A stretch of DNA of 64,000 nucleotides from Warburgia ugandensis (GCA_035236585.1 CP141138.1:30143437-30207436); one strand, 5' to 3'; counted from the first letter of the stretch, positions 11,660-25,700 are shown. Notes: generated by a model not told the origin, from the sequence alone. A program made the numbers and translations.

Positions 11660-13700
11660 GCTTGACAAAGAGAGGCTATTAGTGTGTTACAATTAGCTGG
11701 TGTGGGAAAAATATCCATTGAATTTGCAAAAACATACAATGATCAATTGACCACCCATGCTTTGACACCAACTTAAAACAAAGAAAATAACTTGATTAAA
11801 ATAGAAAGATGCAACAAGTAGGGCGATCAAATACCTGTTGCTTTCTGAGCTCAATAAAGACAGCAAAAGTGGTAGTCACCAAGCTATGCCTCCACTTTTC
11901 TCAAGATTACTAAGATATGTACCATTAAACCCTATAAAACTTGACCAAATCGCTAAGGGCCTATGACTTCCTCCTTAAGACTCACATGATGATCATTGCA
12001 TATATACCAACTTTTATCACTATCAAATGATTAAAAGAAAAGGAAAACAAAAGCAACTAAGCCAAAGCCTTTGATATTCAAATTAACACAAGTAACCATG
12101 CAATGGTGAACGAGAAGAGATCAAATACTCTTAAATTACTCTTTACTATCAATCGTAGTTCTTAGTTCCTTTCTGATGACCAATCCATTTTGATTGCAAA
12201 ATGGCACCATTTAGTTTCATGCCCAATGTGGTGCTCCTTTCTAGATAAAATATTTTGAAGAAAATTTGAATTGGGCCCAAACAAAGTTTTGAAAACTTTT
12301 GCAAACATGAAAAACAAAGTTCGTTTCTTTTAAGAAAGACAATTAATGGCATACAAGCAATATGAAGACACAAGGACTTATAATGATTTGGCCCAACCTT
12401 GGACATACATCTACTCCCTCAAAGTAAATCCAAATTTGAGTCACTCAAGGTTGTACTCACCTTGAGGTTTCATTAAATTCTTGCAAGAGTTTACCCCACC
12501 AATTGACATTTTATTGGCTTGCAAAAGCTCTTCCTTTTTACAACCCTTGGAAAAATCCTTTCCAAGTAATCTAAGAATAACACCACACACTCTCTCTCTC
12601 TCTCTCTTTGAGTTACAACACATCTACAAAGATTGCAAAGAGAATAGTTTAAGAGTTACTCAAAATAGAAAGAATTAGCACAAGAACTTGAAGCTTGGCA
12701 TGAGATGGTAGCTTGGATTGCTAGGTTGATGTTTCTTTTTCACTTACTTGTTCTCTCTTGAATCTTCAAATTAAGTTTGAATTTATAGTCTTCAATCCAA
12801 AATAATCATTGGATTTGAATATTAGTCATTCAAGTTACAACAAATCCATTGAGCACTTCAAATAGCTAGCACTTAATATTGGCATTTTGACTAAATAAAT
12901 AGCTCATGGACTAATTGTAAGTAATTTTTTGAAGGATTTCACTTGATGGACCAACTAGTTTGTTCTATAAGTTGGTTGATCTAATACCCAAAAGTTTAAA
13001 CCTATTTTGGCTTATCTTAACTAATCAACTAGAGGGATTCCTTCAGTTGATTGATTGTACCCTAACTATTTGAGCATGAAAATTCTTTATCTCCTTAGTT
13101 TTTTTTTAATATGGTATAGACTAGTTGGCTTCAACCATATGAAGTTCTTCTTTTCTCCAAGTTCAAATTTGCTCTTAGTCTATTGATCATGTTTCATTGA
13201 CGGGTTGGTGCTGCTAGTATAATATGAGTATCTCTTCACCCTTTAAATTGATTGGTTCGCTTGTTGACAGGCTCAATTATTACTTTAAGTCATGTAGTGT
13301 TAGTCGGTTGGAAGATTGTCCATTGATTGACTTGCATTACCCAAAGCATTTTGGAATTTTGTGTGAGAGAATCCGCTAACCAGTTAGTTTGGCTATCAAG
13401 TAGTTGGTTGTGCTTAAATGTCACCAATTCTCCTTTGTTCTTTGAGTGTCAACTGGCTAGTCTATTGAGTAGAGTAATTGGAACTCTTTGAACACATGAA
13501 AACTCTTGTATCTTCATGATACTAAGATGAGTTTTTTTGCACTATTATAACCATTGTGTCTACGCAATAAGAGATTATTGTTGCACATACACAAACATGG
13601 TTAGATCAACATGGTCATGGTATTGTAATCATCAAATTCAAAAAGAATTTAGGCCAATACAAATATCTATTCTTACCAAGTAAAATTTAAATGTCATAGG
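11660..13700. mobile_element. Probable Ty1/copia-type LTR remnant
   Basis: Two features resemble SIRE/Tork-type copia LTRs. One is a block near 12360-12480 with the sense ATTTGGCCCAACCTTGGACA and CATCTACTCC. The other is a 12.9-13.5 kb block in which short variants of AGTTGGTT, AACTAGTT and GATTGATT recur about every 30-60 bases. There is no coding region, no paired LTR and no defined edge or target duplication. The superfamily call rests on remembered LTR features and is tentative. Confidence 0.35.
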
Positions 13701-16700
13701 TGATTTTATCAATAAAAGGTCTTGCCATACACCAAATAAAGAAAAGTCTATAAAAGCAAAAGCAAAATGTGAAAAAAGGATTCTTGAAAATAATACAAAT
13801 ATACTCTAACATATCAAAAGAATATCACAAGATTAGAATAAATCCATAATGAAAAGTTGTATTTCCTATTTTGTTCTGGAAGGATCCACCAATTCTATTA
13901 GGAATAAAATGGATTGACAATTAGCAAATAGAAATATATTCAAACAAAAAGTATAACTCACAAAGACAAGGTAGACTTAAAGATGCCCTTAAAGAATACA
14001 AAAGAGAGGTTTACAATCGTGGAGAAACATTCATTCAACCACTCGTCTTTAGTATCTTCAATGTAACAATTCCTAGAATTGGGGAATGGGACGTTGGGAT
14101 GAGGGGTCCCCATCCCCTTATTCTTCTCCCACCTTTCACCAATTTCCTGATTCAACTATTCATAAGACCTATAATACTCGTCATGCCCTACAAGGATGTA
14201 TGTGAGTTCCTTATATTATTCCATAGGCAAAAGATGTGATGACATGGCAAGAGTGGCCAAGTTGGAGTTTGAGCTAGCTTTCATTTGACACAGATGTAGG
14301 GGGTAAGCAATTGTCCAATGCGGTACCAAGTATAGCTAATCTTCATTCTCTTGTACTCATCTGGATCCTATTTCATTACGTGAGATAATCTGAGCCATTG
14401 CTGGAGGTATTAAGATTTTTCATTTTTAAAAAACAGTTTGGGGTGATTAAGTTCTAATCGACCATCAGAGAAGATAATCTCTTCTTGATCTTTCATTTAA
14501 TGCACAAATTTGACTCTGGAGCCAGAGGATAGAGTCGATGACATGTCGTTCTCCCATTTGTAGGAAAAAATAAGATTTGTGTGGTACAAGACCTACGAGC
14601 CTATCTTAAAGGGTATATTGTAAATATTCATGGTGGAGGGAAATAACTGCTAACGTGTTTTGAAGAGGAGCTCGAAATTCATCAACTAGCCTTGAAGATC
14701 GCAAGACTTCCGCAAATTTGAACATGCTGGCACAATCTCAGGGTGAGCTATTGGCCATCTGTTATTTTCTGTTGTAGGCTCGATGTTGAAGTGTACACCT
14801 TGCGTAATATCTGCAAAGGAAAACAGCCTCTGGTGGCAAAATAGAGAACGTCTAAAGATGCATTCATTTGCATACTAGTCCAATTGACATGACTTTTAAG
14901 CGCACAGATAAGGAAGAATGTCGAATTTGGCGGTTAAACAAATTGGGAATAATGTCAAAGATTCAATTGGAAGCGCATTATAGCCAAGAAGTGCATGAAG
15001 GTACATCTTGGTTACCTAGAGTAATAGAGTTTTTTGTCAAATTGATAGTTGAGAAGGTAAATAGCACCAACTTGCAACTAAATTGAGAGATGCGCAGTCT
15101 GGATTTCTTTTCCTTGGTTTGGGCTTAAACGACTACAAATGCAGCAGAGTTGCATCAGGAAGTATCTCACCAAGACCAGGACAAAAGGACGAGCTAAAGC
15201 CTTGCAGCGTAGCGGAGTAAGGAGCTTCTTCTGTTGTAGGTCATGGCTTGAGGCTGCTCGCATGCGGGTTCCACCTATGAAACGAAGGTCAAAACAATGC
15301 ATGATGGTTAATTTCCACTTCGGAGGCAATTTCAGAGGAAGGCATCGTCGGACAAGTCTACTTTAAGCAATGATACCTGTAAACGCCAGTGTCATATGCT
15401 AATCCAGGGGCTCTTTCTGAATGAAACAGACTTTAAAACACAGCGTAAACAATAACCTGCATTCAACGACCAAAACCATGGGCTTTCAGATGCCAGAATT
15501 ATCGTAATGTGATCTGTTGTTTTCGATATACAAAGCCAAAGGAATCAGATGAATAGTGTCGAATCATCCAACCGTGACCTTCATACAAAACGTGGCAGGT
15601 CTGGGTACGCGTTCCTATTTAAAATCCTTCACAGATCGCCCACACTCATGCCAGATGGATTGGACTTCTTGATTATTACATGCCTTTGAGATTGAGAGGT
15701 TTCGGTGATGGATGTATCATTTCAGTGTTTTTATTCGTCCATATCACAGGCTGCAATGTAGACTGCTTGGATCATTGAAATAGCTCGGCCTCATTAGATG
15801 ACTATAATCCATACTCATCCGGTAGTTGTTCGATAAAAGGTGGAATTAATAATCTACCGCGCTATACTTACATTTGCAGCAATTAAACATGCAAATAGAA
15901 GATTAAGTCCAGTAGAAATTTCCCCTTGTCCATCTCTGTACACCAACTCTGGTCATATTGAATACAATCAAGCTCACTCTTACTCATGGTCCCCAAATAG
16001 AATCAACTATTTTCTCACATAAAAAGTCACAGGCAAAGTAGCAGCTGTTTCTTTGCCCCAAAACTCCAAGAAACAAGTGCTCCTGCCTCTTTATTTTCTC
16101 CTTTTTGTATGTACAACTGCCGATGCAGTAGTCTAAGTTCACATCAAATATTCGTTTTGTTTTGTAATTAACGTCATGGTGGGGTGGGCCTACACGCTCA
16201 AGAGAGTGCGGAGAAATCGATGCCCCTTTTTTTTGTAACGATTTTTTATTTTTCTAGATCTAAGCCATTCATCATGTCTATTAGATCCATTCATCATGTC
16301 TAGAATGGCTTAAATAGACAGGAAATTAAATTACATGCCCATTGGATCTTTTAGCCTATGTTTCTTTGAGTCAAAATCACAACTATTCATTTTTATTAAT
16401 TTTTTGAGACCTAAATCAAGTCGTCCAAATATATTGATTTCTAACGAGTTAACAGAAACGTGATGAACAACTTAGACCTACAAAAGAAATTCATCATGCA
16501 TGAAGCAAAATGGCGTGGACTAGTTCACACACTGTTGGCTTCCAGGATTCCCGTAATTATGACTCTCGATTCTTACTCATCTTTTTCCCATCATTTTTTC
16601 TACGGGCGCTCTGTCCCTATGAAAAAGCTACATGCGACGAGCCAATCTCCTGCATGCGGTTGGGCAAGCGGTGCGTTCAGAAGAGAGAAGGAAGTGATTA

Positions 16701-16820
16701 AATTATACAGACAGGAAAGAAACAGAGATATCACCTCCGCACTGTGAGGCGCGCACACAGTTCTTCCCATTGCTGATAGATTCACCTGCATTCACGGAAG
16801 GAATGTCCTTTGCCAGAAGC
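13701..16820. other. Unassigned gene-flanking DNA
   Basis: Sequence texture changes here: fewer low-complexity runs and more balanced composition than the transposon blocks. Short ORFs exist on both strands (for example 15078-15366), but none resembles a known protein or shows a convincing exon structure. A small duplication of CATTCATCATGTCTA occurs at about 16267-16302. It could hold promoter or untranslated exons that I cannot recognise. Confidence 0.4.
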
Positions 16821-16822
16821 TA

Positions 16823-17152
16823 CATAACAACTACATCCTTCTATCAATTTCCAAAGTAGTTTCTGCTAGAAATGGATTTCCAAAGAAAGTTGGTATGGAA
16901 TGAGATAGATGTTTTATAAGTTCAAGGAGAAACAGATTTCCAAAAGAATGACAGTCAGGTTTTCAGCGGGAACTGAATTTTCAGTTGAAAGAATATCTTC
17001 ATGGCCAACCAAATAGTGAAAATCATGGAAAGGTAGACACTGATTTCCATTTACGTCAGTTTCTTGGTATTTCCAGCTAACCAAACAGATCCTAACAGAA
17101 AACAGAGAAGGACATAGAGTGCATAACAACTACATCCTTCTATCGATTTCCA
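16823..17152. repeat. 31-bp direct repeats flanking a 268-bp insert-like segment
   Basis: CATAACAACTACATCCTTCT begins both copies (16823-16853 and 17122-17152), which continue for about 11 more bases with a single A/G difference. The segment between contains CTAACCAAACAGATCC near its right side, and its reverse complement has the GGATCTGTTTGGTTAG look often seen at plant MITE ends. It could be a small transposon or a local segmental duplication. Confidence 0.5.
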
Positions 17153-19287
17153 CCCCAAATGTATCTCCCCGAAGATAACACCGTAAATAATGAAGAACTC
17201 ACCATCCTGTTCACAACAAACGAGTGCTTTATATCTCTTGAAGCGTTATCTTTATATTCTAAATGCCTTATGCATCTTGCTTTAATGCATCAATTACAGT
17301 AGCCAAGTCTCCACAGATCTGCTACAAAAGATATATCAACGCTTCTTGTAGGATTTATGCCTGCCGTGAGATAGATAAATTCAGTTTTCGCTATTGGCTT
17401 TAATTCCCAAATAAATGCTGCATGTAGCAATAAAATGACCTTCATTATTTTAGACTCCACCAGTGGCCGCTCTCACTGGATTCCCTTTCACTCGCGTGGA
17501 TTCATCAAAAGAAAGTGAGATATAAGGCCTGAGCGAATCATTTAACCCTCCCCACAGTTGCTTGATTGAGTTGAACGTCTCCATGCTCCCAAGATGCAAT
17601 AACTCTCATCTTTTTCCTGAACCTATTGTTGACTTTTCATATGTTGGCTATGTCACAAACGTAAGGCTTTACTCCACTTACTGAATAGAATCTCATTTCT
17701 GTTCTTCCATGTAGCTCGTCATATACATTACTGCCTCCAAAACCAAAGTAGCATGCCCCATTTTTAGGACATGACCTGCTTACCTTTTATAATATCAGCG
17801 ATTGAATTAGCAACAGGCATATGTTCATATTGAGCATATGTAAATGTTTCTCTTCACGATTGATTCAGTTCATAAGAATACCACTTGCAAGCTGCATTGT
17901 GCCTCTTAATAGCATCCAAAACATAAGGCTAGATTCTCTCCAAGCCACTTACAATGGTATTTGTTAGCAGTTTATATCGGATGGTCTGCCACAAAAAACT
18001 ATGATTTTGGTTGAATGATAAGGTTCCCTGACCATAACTTTTCACCAAAAAAAAAGAAGAAAGAACCATAAATGTATAAGATAAAAAAACTCATAGGGAT
18101 TCCACTGGAGGTTAACAGCGATATAATTGCGGATTTTATGGCTTTGTACCTAGCAGAAATACATCACCACAACTCAATCTTCTCGTGTAGAATTGACTTA
18201 TCCTTTCTCACCTATGTCACCACAACTCAATCTTCTCTATGATTTAATCCCACCTGTCAATGAGAGTACACATCCTATCTTCAGGATCAGCAGTTATCTG
18301 CTTGTCTAGACTTTCTTTATCCTTCACCTATGTTAATAACCTATCTGGCTTGCTATTTCAGAGGTTCTCCATATGGTTCCACCATCAATGAGATTACACA
18401 CTGTCCTCAAGATCAGCAGTTACCTGAAGGGGGGTACTTAGAATACCTTTAAGACTGTCTTCATTAATCTAGTTATCTTCCCAAAATTTAATATTTTCTC
18501 CAGTGCGGCTATGCCTACTCATTGGTAGCCAAGGTGAATCATTTTCCTAGAGTTCTAGAATAGCTCCCCATGCAGCAGAAGATTCAAGTAAGCTTCTAGA
18601 ATGAAAATTTTACTTCCTACGAGGTATTCAGCTTTCATGATGCTGCACCCAGAATGCATCTTACTCAGAAATAATTTTCAGCACATGTACCCGTACAAGC
18701 CTCATTGAACTGCTTCAGCTTCCTCAATTGAAGACCAGCCTAATCTTTGGCTCTACAAAGATCATGAAAATGTCACTGCAGAAGCAACCAACTAGCAAGA
18801 ACATGATGCAACATTTCGGAAAAATGAAACATGTTGAAAGAATATGATAAAAGTATCACAAATTAATAGAGAGAGGGAAAGAGATATGACACAAAAATAT
18901 CAATTTTTCATTGATCAATTACAAAAGAAATGCAACATTTTGTCACCAAGAAAACTTTGACCTGCTCATCAAACTACAGTTTTCCTACCCAAGCAGACCT
19001 TGGCTAAAGAATCTGTCAATAACCATAAAATCTCACATTTCCTTCACCTCTAGTTAGAACTGTATGATATGCACAGGAAACCAATAATATTAGTTTCAGA
19101 ATCAGCTCTTCTGTAGCTGTGAATTCCTCATGCTAGAGAGTAACCAAAACAGCTTACACTCAATCTGTCCACTTCATGATAATCACGTCAAGAAAAGCTT
19201 CTGCACTGAATCAAACAACTGTTCGAACTGATTATTATTGAGCTCCATCTTGAACAGTTCACATAATTAGCCAAAAGGCAAACCAGT
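17153..19287. other. Downstream flank and 3' untranslated region of the minus-strand gene
   Basis: No coding exon was recognised. The part nearest 19287 must include the 3' UTR of the gene that stops there. A degenerate local duplication around CACCACAACTCAATCTTCTC occurs at about 18166 and 18210, and a second around TCAGGATCAGCAGTTATCTG / TCAAGATCAGCAGTTACCTG at about 18280 and 18406. Confidence 0.45.
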
Positions 19288-20994
19288 TCAAAACTCCAGC
19301 TTTCGGCATATCCCAAGCTTCAAGTTCCTTGCTACACCAACAGGTTTCATAGGAGCACCAGGACAAGTATCAGCAATACCTGTTAGTAAAGGTGATGATG
19401 TTGGTGTATTAAAACCATTTGAGAAGTTCAACCCCAAAGGAAAGTTCTCAGCCACGGTTCTTTCTGTCTCCTTTGTAACTATAACATCCAGAAATGATTC
19501 ATACCTCAAATCCAGAAAATATTTATCATGATTAACATCTTTGCAATCATCCTCTACTACATCCCCAGAAGAGTCACTATCCGAATCAAATTTCAATCTT
19601 CGCGCTGGTATGGATCTGCATTCTTCCAAGCCCTTCTTCCTAGGCGCGAACATCAGTTCATCGGGACCAGGAGCAAATGGATTAAAAACATGGGTCTTTG
19701 GTGTGTGAACATCATCAGATATTTGAGCCTGGGCTTCAGTTTCATCACAAACTTCAACCATCGGCTTGGAAACACATGTTAATGGTGTATTGCTTCCGAC
19801 AAAAGCTTCTCCACTACCCTTTTCAGGAACAGGGGTCCCCGGCCCTAAATCTCTTCCATTGTCTGCTCTTGGTGAATCAACAACCGTAGCATCCAAAACC
19901 CCGATTTTCTCAGTGCACAATGTATCACAAGTAGAGGAAGCTAGTTCTGCTTCTGTATCTGTAACAACGCAGGCCATGCCTAATCAGATAGGGAAGAAAG
20001 ACAGAGAACAGTCAGAGACAATTCATCACCTTAACTAATAACCCTTCAATAAACACAACCTTAGAATGCAGATAACTATCAACCCTTAAATAAACACAAC
20101 CTTAGAATGCAGATAACTATCAACCCTTCAATAAACACAACCTTAAAATGCAGATAACTATCAACCCTTCAATAAACACAACCTTAAAATGCAGATAACG
20201 TTTCTGTTTTGACAAAACAGACCAAACCCTCATTCTTTGGTCTCTCTCAACTAAACCCCACTCAATTCATCACTTTAACCAACAATCCTTCGCTCAGCAG
20301 AAGGTTCACAATACATACTGTATTTTATACGCTAACTTCAAGACAATAGTGGGGGGGGAAGGCAATTAGCAGTTTTGATCCTCTTAGCATAAAAAATATG
20401 CTGTTTTGGATACAACAGCTCAGCAGAGGAAAAAACTGCAATTTTGACAAATTTAGAAGCAAAAAAATTGCAATCTCGAATCTTTCGATCCTCTTTAAAA
20501 AAGAAAAACCGCAAAGTATACCCTCATTGTCTGATCTGTCAACTGAGACCCCTGTCCATGGGAAAAATCTGTTGTTTTTATCTAACCGAAAAATATACCC
20601 AAGCCGTCCCAGAATATGGAAGAAAGTATATCACAGAAACCCTAGAACTGACAAGAATAGAAAACTCGCTCTCTGCCTACGAGCCCCAGCTAAAACCCAA
20701 GTAGAAGAAACTTCTGTAAAGACTTTGAAAAACACATCCCAAAATTCCAATTTTCACGGTAAGCAAGAAAGAAGAATGATCAACGGAACCCGAATGAACC
20801 GAAACTCAAACTGAAGTATTCAATGTTCGAGAATAAAACCCTAATTACGAAATAATACCATTCGCAAACCCTAAAATCTAGAGTTTGTTCCACTGAAACT
20901 CAATAGCGAAAACAACAAAAACAAGAACAAGCGCAAAAAGAGCAAAACAGTCTCTAAAAGCATACAAGGTACCTGGTGGAGAGAGCATCGCCAT
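19288..20994 (-). CDS. Two-exon plant protein of unknown function, 237 aa, with two RxLxF motifs
   Basis: Exon 1 (20994-20973) reads ATG GCG ATG CTC TCT CCA CCA G and ends at a GT donor. Exon 2 (19979-19288) follows an AG acceptor (ATCTGATTAG). Joined, the frame is continuous: 8 residues (MAMLSPPG) plus 229 ending in a stop. I do not recognise the family. Visible features, numbered in the 229-residue part: six Ser/Thr-Pro sites (S35, T48, T64, T92, T191, S195), an NPFAPGPDEL segment at 99-108, an acidic Ser/Asp run at 131-144, and two RxLxF sequences, RRLKF (126-130) and RKLEF at the extreme C-terminus (225-229). RxLxF plus S/T-P sites is typical of cyclin/CDK substrates or regulators; that role is inference only. 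There is no signal peptide or membrane segment. The 978-bp intron carries a 41-bp tandem repeat. If the first exon is not used, translation could start at the in-frame ATG at 19977. Confidence 0.75.
20041..20199. repeat. 41-bp tandem repeat, about four copies, inside the host gene intron
   Basis: The unit begins ACCCTTCAATAAACACAACC and ends GCAGATAACTATCA. Copies start at about 20041, 20082, 20123 and 20164, a constant 41-base period. Only a few substitutions separate them (TTAGAATG versus TTAAAATG; CTTCAAT versus CTTAAAT), which suggests recent amplification. Confidence 0.9.
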
Positions 20995-21300
20995 GGAGTA
21001 AGGGGCTTCCAGCGAGAAACAGAGAGAGTTTCGAGGGAAACGTACCGAGTGAGACTTCTGAAGGAAAGGATTCTATTTCGATGGCTGAGATTGCGCGGAC
21101 TGCGGTCATCCGCGTTTGTTCCTTTTTACCAATGAGCAAGTGACACGTTTCAAGTAGTTTTGGTAATGCTGTAAAAATCGTAACATTTTGTTTCCTGGGC
21201 GGGCGTCTTGGGACAGCAGCCAGTGGCCTGGATAATGTTCGCCCGTCATTGGGCCAGACTATTCCCCCTCAATGTAATTGATGTTGTTGCCCACAACGAG
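20995..21300 (-). promoter_or_regulatory. 5' UTR and proximal promoter region of the host gene
   Basis: The region upstream of the ATG is GC-richer than its surroundings and lacks transposon sequence. A TGGGCC element (site II type, bound by TCP factors in many plant growth and cell-cycle genes) is at about 21249-21254 on the plus strand. No convincing TATA box is seen near the start. The function of the site is inferred from motif only. Confidence 0.4.
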
Positions 21301-21429
21301 AATCTACTCCTAATTTCTAATTACTATCAATAGATAATAAGAGAAATGTAAACGAAAAAAAGGCTCATTATTAAAGAAGGTCAATACCACCAACGACATG
21401 CTTTCCTTGAAACTTCTTGCACCCATAAT

Positions 21430-22412
21430 TGAGGCTGCCAATTGAATTGGATAATCTGCAATTTGATCCGACTCAATCCACATGGATTCTACATGGATTG
21501 CAAACCTCAATCCATGGGTTTGGATTGGATTTGGACTTCAAAATCCCAATCAAATTAGATTGGATAAAGATTGAGACACAAAGCCTGAATTATTCGATTC
21601 ATTTGATAAAAAAAGAAAAGATAGTCTAGTGCATGAAGTTCCTATGCATACAGGGTCCGAGGAAGAGATAAACCACAATGGTCTATAGTATGTAGCTTTA
21701 TGTTGCATTTTGCAAAAGGTTATTTCCATACCTCAAATCCATGACCTCAAAGTCACACGACAACAACTCTACCATTACGCCAAGGCTCTCCTTCTACTCA
21801 ATCAATTTGATAACTTACTAAAATGCTTATATACTTTATTATAAATAAAGACAAAAATATCTTTTCGGCACATATATTTAGAACTAAAATACCTTTAATC
21901 TATTGTTTGTTATTGTAGTAGATGTCTTAATATTTTTTTATGTCCTAAGGACGTCTTTGATAATTTGCCAACATAGCTTACTCCATAATGAGATCGTAAG
22001 GTTTGTTGTGACTTACTTTAGAGTGAGAATGTTATATATTTGATGTGACTATTGTGTATTTTTGAGGTGGACTTTGTTAAGTTGGATTTGAAGTAGTCTT
22101 ATAATAGGAAGAAGCAGCTATACACATGAAAATTTTAGTGTACTTTTTAATTAAATTTTTTTTATATACATGATTCTTGAAATGTAGGTTGTACACCAAA
22201 ATTCTCCCTTCTTCCTTATTTTTGGTTGAAATATGAATATATCTTTGCTACATAAATCCACAAATAATTCAAAATCCAAACCAAACTGCATGGATTGGAT
22301 TGGATTGGATTGAGGTTAAAAAAATTCAAAGTAAATTATGAACCAAGAAAATTGAATGGATTAGATTTGGATTGAAGATATCTAAACCAAATCCAATTTG
22401 TTGGCAACCCTA
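21430..22412. mobile_element. Non-autonomous hAT-type element with 8-bp target duplications
   Basis: The ends are imperfect inverted repeats: the left reads TGAGGCTGCCAATTGAATTG and the right, reverse-complemented, reads TAGGGTTGCCAACAAATTGG. The flanks are CCCATAAT (21422-21429) and CCCCTAAT (22413-22420), an 8-bp duplication with one mismatch, the size made by hAT transposases. Subterminal regions carry repeats of GGATT/AATCC. No coding capacity. A fragment of the same family lies at about 53.2-53.33 kb. Confidence 0.8.
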
Positions 22413-23129
<717 letters not shown>

Positions 23130-25564
23130 AAGGAGGAAACGTTATCAGAAAAGCTAGAGCGTGTCACCGAACATGGAGAGCGCTCATGAACTACGACCAC
23201 CAAAACCGAGCAAAACAAGGAAAATGACATCTTTGATCGACAATCCAAACTGATCATATTTTTTTCTTTGCTGTGACAACCTATGCCCTTATCTATATTA
23301 TCAATCTATCTCCATCTCAAAGGAAAAATTGACGAAGAATGGTAAGAAATCAACAGAGGAGGTGATTGTAGGATTTTAAAAAGAGGATAGATTTTGAAGA
23401 TTGGTCCGTTCATCTTGTTCCTTGATACAAGAGGAGTAATATCCCTAAGAAATAATGGAAATCTAGCAAGAAACGATCATCGATCGAAGAAAAAATCTGA
23501 TGTAATGATTTTACATGAAAACAGTTACATGACATAGATATTGATCATTTGACCTAAATATTAGAACAAATTTCAAGCCTGACAATCGATTGATCTGAAC
23601 TATACATTTTAGGTAAGATGATTTTGGGCGGATCTCCTTTAATTATGAATGTTCATGCAAATATAAGTATGAGATCTAAGTTTTATAGCTTAGATCGGTT
23701 AGTATTTGATTAAAATTCATAGATCAATGACTAAAAAATCAATCTAAGAATCTCAATCATCTATTGTAGATGATCTAATAGTTGGATGCTTTATCAATCA
23801 CTTTAAACTTCTAATCAGTCAGATCTAAACCATTATAGACATTCCAAGAATTTGACCAACAGTTAAGGATCTTTGAATTCAAATCTCACCATCCATGATC
23901 AGATTAGAGGTCACATTTGCCTCAGATTTAATTATAAAAAAAACGTAACAAAGATCTGATGATAATTAATATCGAATGAAGTTCAAATGTATTGATTCAA
24001 ATGGATGACACAGTTTTGGCAATGCTAATTAGATTATAATCATAGAATCACAACCAAGCACATAAATTTAACCATTGTAGTACTGTTTTTCATAATTGAT
24101 TAGGTCCTGACCGTCAAATAGCTAAAAAAAAATGCAAATTCAACATATTCTAGAGGATGACAATGCATATAACACCAAATGTATTCCATAAATCAGATCA
24201 AATTATAAATTGGTAGTTAGGGGACATCGATCCATAGATTCGATCATTCATTTACACAGATGGATGATTCCAGATAATTTCAATCATTGATTGAAAGTTC
24301 AATGGTGTAATCTAAAATTATATATAGTAATGAATGCTACATTAGCTCATCAAAATAATAAATACTAAGTCTAAGATTATAAGAATTGATGTTGATATAA
24401 GATGGAATTCCAAAGATCTAACAGTTTTATGATTTTGGGATAATCTAGATTGCTAGATCATAATTAACTTAAAGTTTATGTATGTGTATTAAAATAAAAT
24501 TTTCATGCATATATAGATCAAGACATGATTGGACCAACTTGAAATTAGTGTACAACCACAATCAAGGGAAAAGCTTGTGGAAACATATAGATTTTCTTTC
24601 TGAGGTAGGCATATAGATTCGCTTTCTAAGGTAGGTGTTCTAACATTGCATGTTTTTCTACTTCAAGTTAATTTTTAAATAGTCATGTTCACATTACATG
24701 AAATCCTAATTTGATTTAGGAGAATTGGCACATTTTTTTAGAGTTATTATGATTATTGTTGAGATCTTTTGAACTTCATAGAAATATTAGTTCTAAATTG
24801 TTTATAGTTTTGGTTTATTCCACTATATATTCTGAATATGATTCCTGGAACATTTAACATGATTTAAAATGATACTTTTTCATAATATTGATAGAAATAT
24901 GTCATGATTTAATTTTAAGAATGATTAGTATGCTACTATGAGTCGTGTTGAGTACAGAAGCACAAGATTTATCGTCTTGTTTTCCGACGATTTGTTTTAG
25001 ACGGGGAGAGATTTTGACAAGGACTAAGGTAGTACAAGCTAGCTTTACTTACTTATATTTCTAAACACACTTTAAACTATTAGTTATGTTTAGATTGTAT
25101 AATTGTTAAACTTTGAACTTTCTTTATGACTTAGACTTATATACATATAGAGTATGTATGATGGACTATGATTGTGACTAGAGGAGCTTTTGGGTAATTA
25201 GTGAAATTCAAATCTTCTTGTGTTAAAATTTTCGTTTCTTTAAAACTTTCTCAAAGTTTGAGTGTATGGGTATGGAGATAGAGTTTCCAAGTATATTGAT
25301 GATAATTGTGGAATTATTAGGTGTTGTCGCATCGCATGCATTAAATGTGGGTATTCAAAAAACAAAGAAAACCCTGTCAGATTTTTTGTAGAAATAAAAT
25401 GTCTCTTTCACTATTAAATCCAAGTTTTTGTGAGTCATGACACCCAAATTTTTTCAAAAAGTGTTTTCTTAAAGAAAATATTTTGTTATTTGTTTTTCAA
25501 TAAGAAATTTTCATAACAAGGATCTGACTTATTTAAAAATATATTTAAAATACCCGAGTCATCA
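23130..25564 (+). repeat. 5' LTR of G1, start truncated or diverged
   Basis: It aligns with the 3' LTR from about 44338 onward (for example ATGACATCTTTGAT at 23224 and 44410, and AGAGGAGGTGATTGTAGG at 23354 and 44543). The first 155 bases of the 3' LTR have no counterpart here. It ends ...GAGTCATCA at 25564, four bases before the primer site. Differences from the 3' LTR are frequent, roughly one in ten bases by eye, so the insertion is old. Confidence 0.8.
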
Positions 25565-25568
25565 TAGT

Positions 25569-25580
25569 TGGTATCAGACC
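25569..25580 (+). promoter_or_regulatory. Primer-binding site of G1, initiator-Met tRNA type
   Basis: TGGTATCAGACC matches the standard plant TGGTATCAGAGC iMet primer site with one mismatch and lies just after the LTR end. Confidence 0.85.
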
Positions 25581-25700
25581 CTAGTTTACTCCATTCATAG
25601 TCAGTCCAAAAGTCCAGAAAGTCATAATAGTCCATAAAGTGTTTAAGTGGAAAGTGAGTTAAAAGGAAAACTCTCACAAATTGTATTGATTTTGAAATAG

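Noticed and set aside
15078..15366. Overlapping ORFs on both strands that could be a small gene
   Set aside because: No recognisable motif, no splice evidence and no support from codon pattern on either strand.
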